In this document: positions 59,405-64,000 of the stretch, piece after piece
How positions within the stretch are numbered: position 1 is the first letter of the stretch
Layout: each line of letters opens with the position of its first letter
Source of the DNA: Raphanus sativus
Lineage: Eukaryota; Streptophyta; Magnoliopsida; Brassicales; Brassicaceae
Direction of reading: 5' to 3'
Length of the DNA stretch: 64,000 nt
NCBI RefSeq assembly: GCF_000801105.2
Contig: NC_079517.1
Location: 8,742,001 to 8,806,000 of the forward strand
Program-made: the position numbers and the translations under genes
Notes under the pieces: generated by a model
Told to the model about the DNA's origin: nothing
What the model saw: the letters and a program-made list of their open reading frames with translations, nothing else
Database searches by the model: none

Positions 59405-60434
59405 CTAGTAGTGGTATGGAGGAGGTGGAGATTTGTAAAGGTAGGGGTGGTGAGGAGGAGAATAGACGGGAGGTGGAGGCGATTTGTATTCGTAGTGTTT
59501 CTTTGGTGGTGGGGGAGAGTGGTAAACCGGAGGGGGAGGAGACTGGTAAACTGGAGGAGGAGGAGATTTGTACTCGTAATGTTTCTTAGGTGGTGGAGGA
59601 GAGTGGTAAACCGGAGGGGGAGGAGACTGGTAAACTGGAGGAGGAGGAGATTTGTACTCGTAGTGCTTCTTAGGTGGTGGAGGAGATTGGTAAACCGGAG
59701 GAGGGGGAGACTTGTAAACCGGTGGTGGTGGTGATTTATACTCATAATGTTTCTTGGGTGGTGGGGGAGAATGGTAAACCGGAGGAGGGGGAGATTGGTA
59801 AACTGGTGGTGGTGGTGATTTGTATTCGTAATGTTTCTTGGGTGGGGGGAGAATGGTAAACTGGAGGAGGAGGAGATTTGTACTCGTAGTGCTTTTTAGG
59901 TGGTGGCGGAGAGTGGTAAACTGGAGGGGGAGGAGACTTGTAAACCGGTGGAGGAGGAGATTTGTACTCGTAGTGTTTTTTAGGTGGGGGAGGGGAGTGG
60001 TAAACCGGAGGAGGAGGAGACTTGTAAACCGGTGGAGGAGGTGATTTGTACTCGTAGTGTTTCTTAGGTGGTGGAGGAGAGTGGTAAACCGGAGGAGGAG
60101 GAGACTTGTAAACCGGTGGAGGAGGTGACTTGTACTCGTAATGTTTCTTGGGAGGAGGTGGAGACTTGTAAACTGGAGGAGGAGAATAATGCTTAACCGG
60201 TGGTGGAGGGGATTTGTACTCGTAATCCTTCTTTGGTGGAGGTGGGGATTTGTACACCGGAGGAGAGTAATGCTTAACAGGTGGTGGAGGTGACTTGTAC
60301 ACTGGAGGAGTGTAGTGTTTGACCGGTGGAGGAGGAGAAGAGTAGTAGTAATTTGCGGTGGTTTCAGATACAAAGCCAAGAGAGAGTGCTAAGATAAGCA
60401 AAGTTGCTGCCAAAGAGGCCATTGGGGACCCCAT
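59405..60434 (-). CDS. EXT4: Extensin (EXT1/EXT4 type), disrupted by a 2-base deletion
   Basis: It starts [20 protein letters not shown], a clear secretion signal (about 27 residues). Repeats follow: SPPPPVKHY(T/S)PPVYK units first, then about nine copies of a 28-residue module SPPPPVY(K/Q)/[20 protein letters not shown]. It ends [13 protein letters not shown], the C-terminus of Arabidopsis extensin-1/EXT4 (At1g76930). Ser-Hyp4 blocks are arabinosylated, and the Tyr-X-Tyr (YEY) motifs form isodityrosine cross-links in the cell wall. Around 59841-59851 one module reads GGGTGGGGGGAG where sister modules have GGGTGGTGGGGGAG, a loss of two bases. Read literally, the frame leaves the repeats there and stops at 59742. 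The sequence downstream (59405 to about 59840) stays a clean extensin in another frame, so the break is very recent or a sequencing/assembly error in a repeat. Without it the protein would be 343 residues. Confidence 0.88.
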
Positions 60435-60489
60435 TTTGTTATGTGTTTCTCTTTGTGTTTGATGCTCTTACTCTCTCCCCTAATCACCC

Positions 60490-60497
60490 TTTATATA
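60490..60497 (-). promoter_or_regulatory. Putative TATA box of the extensin gene
   Basis: TATATAAA on the minus strand, 56-63 bp before the start codon, within ATCTATATAAAGGG. Confidence 0.65.
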
Positions 60498-60499
60498 GA

Positions 60500-61139
60500 T
60501 TTTGAATTTCACTTTTTAATCCCTGATGGTAAATGCATTTTGTCATATGTAATAAAACAACAATAATTAACTATGTAATACAAAGAAAAGAAATGAGGTT
60601 GGTCTCTCAAACTTCTTTATTGATTTTTTTAACTATTATCGATTTTATTTTACCTTCTATTATTTTAGTCGTCGTTGATCTATTTGTTCTGCATGTTCTG
60701 AACATATCATATATGATTGATTAAAGAGAACATTGAATCTAAAGCTAACAGAAACAACGACCGACATTTTTGCTAGAAACTGGCAAGAAAAAAATAGATG
60801 GAAAGTATGAAAAAATAACACATTCTGAGTGGTAAACGTAACTATGTTTGAGTTTATTTACAAGGAAATGAAAATACCTTATTTAGTTTTTATTTATGAA
60901 AATATTATCTTCCATAAGGGTGGATTATACGAGTTTGAATCTGAGTACTAACGCATCAATAATAGTCACACAAACTATTATGACACTTAAACTTCATCAA
61001 AACAGTTAATATAGAGTATTGAAGCCATGTCATATGATAGATTTGCAAGATCCACTATATTTCAGTTTTTTTTTTTGCTACAATTTGATGCACTATATTT
61101 AGTTGGAATATTTGTATATGTTTTTACTATAATACTAAA
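60500..61139. other. Presumed upstream region of the extensin gene
   Basis: AT-rich. No other gene is recognised. A weak tail-like duplication (CACTATATTT around a T-run) lies near 61053-61100. Confidence 0.35.
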
Positions 61140-61483
61140 CTAGATTTTGACCCGAATGCCCGTGCGAATGTATATTTTTATAAAATATGTTGCTATTTGT
61201 TTCTCATGTCAATATTAGAGTTGGACGAAAAAATCCGAATCCAAAAAATCAAACCAATTCCGATAAAAAAAAGTAACAAACGCGAACTGAAATTAATTAA
61301 ATATCTAAATATTCAAAATTACGGTATTTAGAGAGCTTAAACCGAATCTGATCTGAACCGAAGTATTTCGGGTATCCAAATGTTTGAAATAGATTTATAT
61401 ACTTATATATATTATTATTTGAGATTTAATGTTTATAAAAACATCCAAAATATATATGGTTCTTTTAAGTTTATTTAAATAAT

Positions 61484-61524
<41 letters not shown>

Positions 61525-61902
61525 AATTGCCCAATATAAATATCTAAAATAATTAAAATATACTCAAAACACCATAAATATTTAAAAATAATTATTGATT
61601 CTCTATCTAATTATCTAAATCAAACCAATTTATATGTTAAGTTTAAGTATGCTGACATATGTTATCCAAATTTATATGCAATATATTATTCTTGATATAG
61701 ATTTTAAGAAACTTAAAGTATATAATGAATTTTAAAAATAATTTAAATGAGTTATCCAAACCGAACGAACCCGCAAAGATCCGAATCGAATTCGAACCAA
61801 AATTTTAAAATATCCTAATGGGACTGAAATCTTTGACCCCATATACCCGAAACTCAAACAGACCGGAATCGAACCTAAATGGGTACCCGAACGCCCACCC
61901 TA
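61140..61902 (-). mobile_element. Helitron-like element, minus orientation
   Basis: On the minus strand it ends CGGGTCAAAATCTAG followed by T, after a decayed hairpin (CGCACGGGCATTCGGG). Its other side (61860-61902) carries GGGCGTTCGGGTACCC, as at 49250. The core includes GGTTCGG-type repeats and a (TA)n run. Confidence 0.55.
61486..61521. repeat. (TA)n microsatellite, about 36 bp
   Basis: Uninterrupted alternating A/T. Confidence 0.9.
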
Positions 61903-63406
61903 ATTCACAATCTATTATTTTTTCCTTCAAAAAAACAGAGCAAACACATAACTAATAGTATTTTATATGTACTATCATATAAATAATCACATAAATTATA
62001 TTTTAAAAATTTAATGTGAAATATAAAAATCATGATTTAAGTTGGTATATGAAATTTGACTTTGTATTGTATTTTTGTTATATATATTGAATACATTTTT
62101 AATATGTGTATTGGAAAATATTTTAGTAAAAGTAAGTTTTGAATATATGTATATTTAGAATCCATTTTTGATATAAATAAATTTAAAATTAATTGAAATA
62201 TATATATATATATATAAAATATATAACATTTAAATTTTGTTTTATGATTATTTTATACAAATGATATTTTAGATAATTAAATTATCTCATTTTTTATATT
62301 TTAAAATTTGCCCAAATTGATAGTTTCTCGGAATAGTAGATTTTCAATCTTTTGATAATATAAATTCATTTTTAATATACTATTATATATGTTTTCAAAC
62401 AACATTATATTCTTTTTATACTGTTATTCATGTTTCTAAACAAAACAAAATTTGCATATTCTTTATGTTTACCATCTTTTTCAACAGTCAGATTTTTTTT
62501 ATTTTTTTTTTGTCAACAACAGTCAGATTTTTCAATCCTTTCTTAAACTGTAGGAAGTAGCTTTATTTATATTGTTTGCCCGAAGGTGTAGGTTTTTGAA
62601 GAAATTATAATTAAAAAGATTTAAAACTTGATTTACACGTATCAAAGAGAATATAGGAAAGTTTAATCTTTGATTATGGCGAAATTAGATACAGTTACGA
62701 TATTTTTGATTCTCTTTTTAAACACAATGATATCGATTACAAATCTAGTGCATAATATAGTAACTAATTACTGATTTTTCTGGGTTAATATATATTTGAT
62801 TTATATTTTTTCATATGTCAAATAATTTTCACTAAATGGATTTGGGTTAAGGGGGTCTAACTTTTAAACTTCGGTATTACCATTACAATAAACAGGTTTC
62901 ATAATACTTTTTGGTAATCTATACAAAACGACCTGATCACAAGATATAGGCATCATCTTGGTCTACCACATATATAATTTCTGCAAACTTTAGTTAAACT
63001 GTAATTTGAGTACAAAGAGATATATAGTTGTTGTTATGAATTTTATATGACACTATTTGTGATATTAAAATGGTTTAGGTATATGCTATACATGGGTTAT
63101 AATGCCGTAGACTACAGTAGTGAAGATGGATGATAAGCTGTGGAAATTAAATTCTAAATACATATACAGTATTGGACTTAGTGGTTGGTTAAATAAATGA
63201 ATTGAATTTAGGAGATTTGAGATTTGGTTATAATGTTATCGTCTGTTTATCAGTGTCATTTAATCAATGTGGTTGGTTAAATAAAACAATTGAAGTTCGG
63301 AGGTTTGGTTTTAATGTTAATATCGGTTTAGACCAGTGGCAATAATATGTAATTATTGAGGAAAACTCAAGGTTATTTTTTTTTACTTCAGTTTTAATAG
63401 ATTAGA
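61903..63406. other. AT-rich intergenic DNA
   Basis: No gene is recognised. GGTTGGTTAAATAAA occurs twice near 63184 and 63272 with shared flanks (ATTGAA..GGAG.TTTG), a short local duplication. Confidence 0.4.
62482..62532 (-). repeat. Micro-insertion of a poly(T) tail with 16-bp direct repeat
   Basis: CAACAGTCAGATTTTT (62482-62497) recurs perfectly at 62517-62532. The insert is TTTATTTTTTTTTTGTCAA (minus strand TTGAC plus A-run). Confidence 0.75.
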
Positions 63407-64000
63407 CTAGATTTTGACCCGCGCTTTCAAAGCGCGGATTTATTTCCTTTATTTTTTTAAATTGACAAATATTTAGGAAATGTTTTTTTTATAAAAACTT
63501 AAGCTTTTTATCTTTCTTTATCGTGTTTCATTTTAAAAGAGTATAGGTATGAGCACAATATCCGGACCCAAAGAACCAACCCGAAACCGACCCAAAAATC
63601 AGGGTCTCGAACCCGAACAGACCCGGGGTAAATATTCGAATGAGTTCTAAATTACTATATCCGAAGAACCGGTCCCGAGCCCGATCCGAATCGAGAACCG
63701 AATGAGTACCCGAAGATATTCGAAATGTGAATATATATATAAAATATATGTTATAATTATATATATAATTATTTTAATATTTTAATTTAATATTATAAGT
63801 TAACTATAGTAGTTATTTTCGGTACTTGAGTATTTTTGGATAAAATATGATAGTTTGAATAATAGTTTACCCAAAAAACTGTATAGAATGGATATTTTTG
63901 GTTATTTTTGGTTACTTTTGAGTAATTTGGATACAAAAATTTGAACCGAATCAGATACTTTGGTTACTTTGAATACAAATAACCGAACCCGTTTTAGATA
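63407..64000 (-). mobile_element. Helitron-like element, minus orientation, running off the window
   Basis: On the minus strand the 3' end is a good hairpin (CCGCGCTTT / AAAGCGCGG) followed by GTCAAAATCTAG, then T, matching the element at 61140 in its last bases. The interior has ACCCGAAC / GAACCG repeats. The 5' end is not in the window. Confidence 0.65.

Noticed and set aside
59411..60044. Long open frames opposite or out of frame with the extensin
   Set aside because: They are Arg/Trp/Val- or Leu/His/Thr-rich translations of the same CCA-rich repeats; only the Ser-Pro4 frame has a signal peptide.
7000..64000. CRISPR arrays, operons, ribosome binding sites
   Set aside because: The window is plant nuclear DNA; repeats present are transposon-related and no spacer-repeat array exists.

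Overview
This is a nuclear segment from a plant of the mustard family (Brassicaceae). It is AT-rich, has intron-bearing genes with GT..AG splice sites, and is dense in small transposable elements. Six gene models can be read at protein level. Five of them follow the order I recall for Arabidopsis thaliana chromosome 1 around At1g76800-At1g76930: a VIT-like transporter (VTL2), LSM3B, the trihelix factors DF1 and GT2, the Tubby-like protein TLP1, and an extensin (EXT1/EXT4). Between VTL2 and LSM3B, where Arabidopsis has eIF5B-type genes and SEC5A, only a frameshifted eIF5B N-terminal scrap remains. That pattern suits a genome fractionated after polyploidy, such as Brassica, Raphanus or a relative. 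No database was consulted, and the synteny statement rests on recall of the Arabidopsis order.

Layout. 0-7 kb: a SINE, a short TIR element, VTL2 (+), the eIF5B remnant (-) and LSM3B (-, three exons). 7-18 kb: gene-poor DNA with SINEs, hAT-like and other TIR elements, a 1.27-kb near-perfect foldback and a poly(A) retroposon. 18.6-28.6 kb: DF1 (+) and GT2 (-), convergent paralogues with the same intron position. 29-45 kb: more elements, including a 4.7-kb Mutator-like element (35005-39686) that carries pieces of at least two host genes, and a smaller MULE-like element. 46.6-48.8 kb: TLP1 (+). 49.9-52.6 kb: a complete four-exon FT/TSF-type florigen gene (-), with a hAT element in intron 3 and a decayed second copy 5 kb away (56.6-57.7 kb) that lacks exon 1. 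59.4-60.4 kb: an extensin gene (-) broken in its repeat domain by a 2-base deletion. 61-64 kb: Helitron-like elements.

The genes do not form an operon-like system, but the florigen copy stands out. It is not part of the Arabidopsis order I recall here. It keeps all splice sites and the residues that contact 14-3-3 proteins, yet carries a Gly-to-Gln change in the external loop that helps separate floral activators from repressors.

The least expected signal is a scatter of about two dozen tiny insertions. Each is 10-30 bp of poly(A) or poly(T) with a short tail motif such as TGAC, TTGACC or TTTC next to the A-run, and each is flanked by an 8-19 bp direct repeat. One has its empty site preserved in a nearby duplicate. 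They look like SINE/LINE tails truncated almost to nothing.
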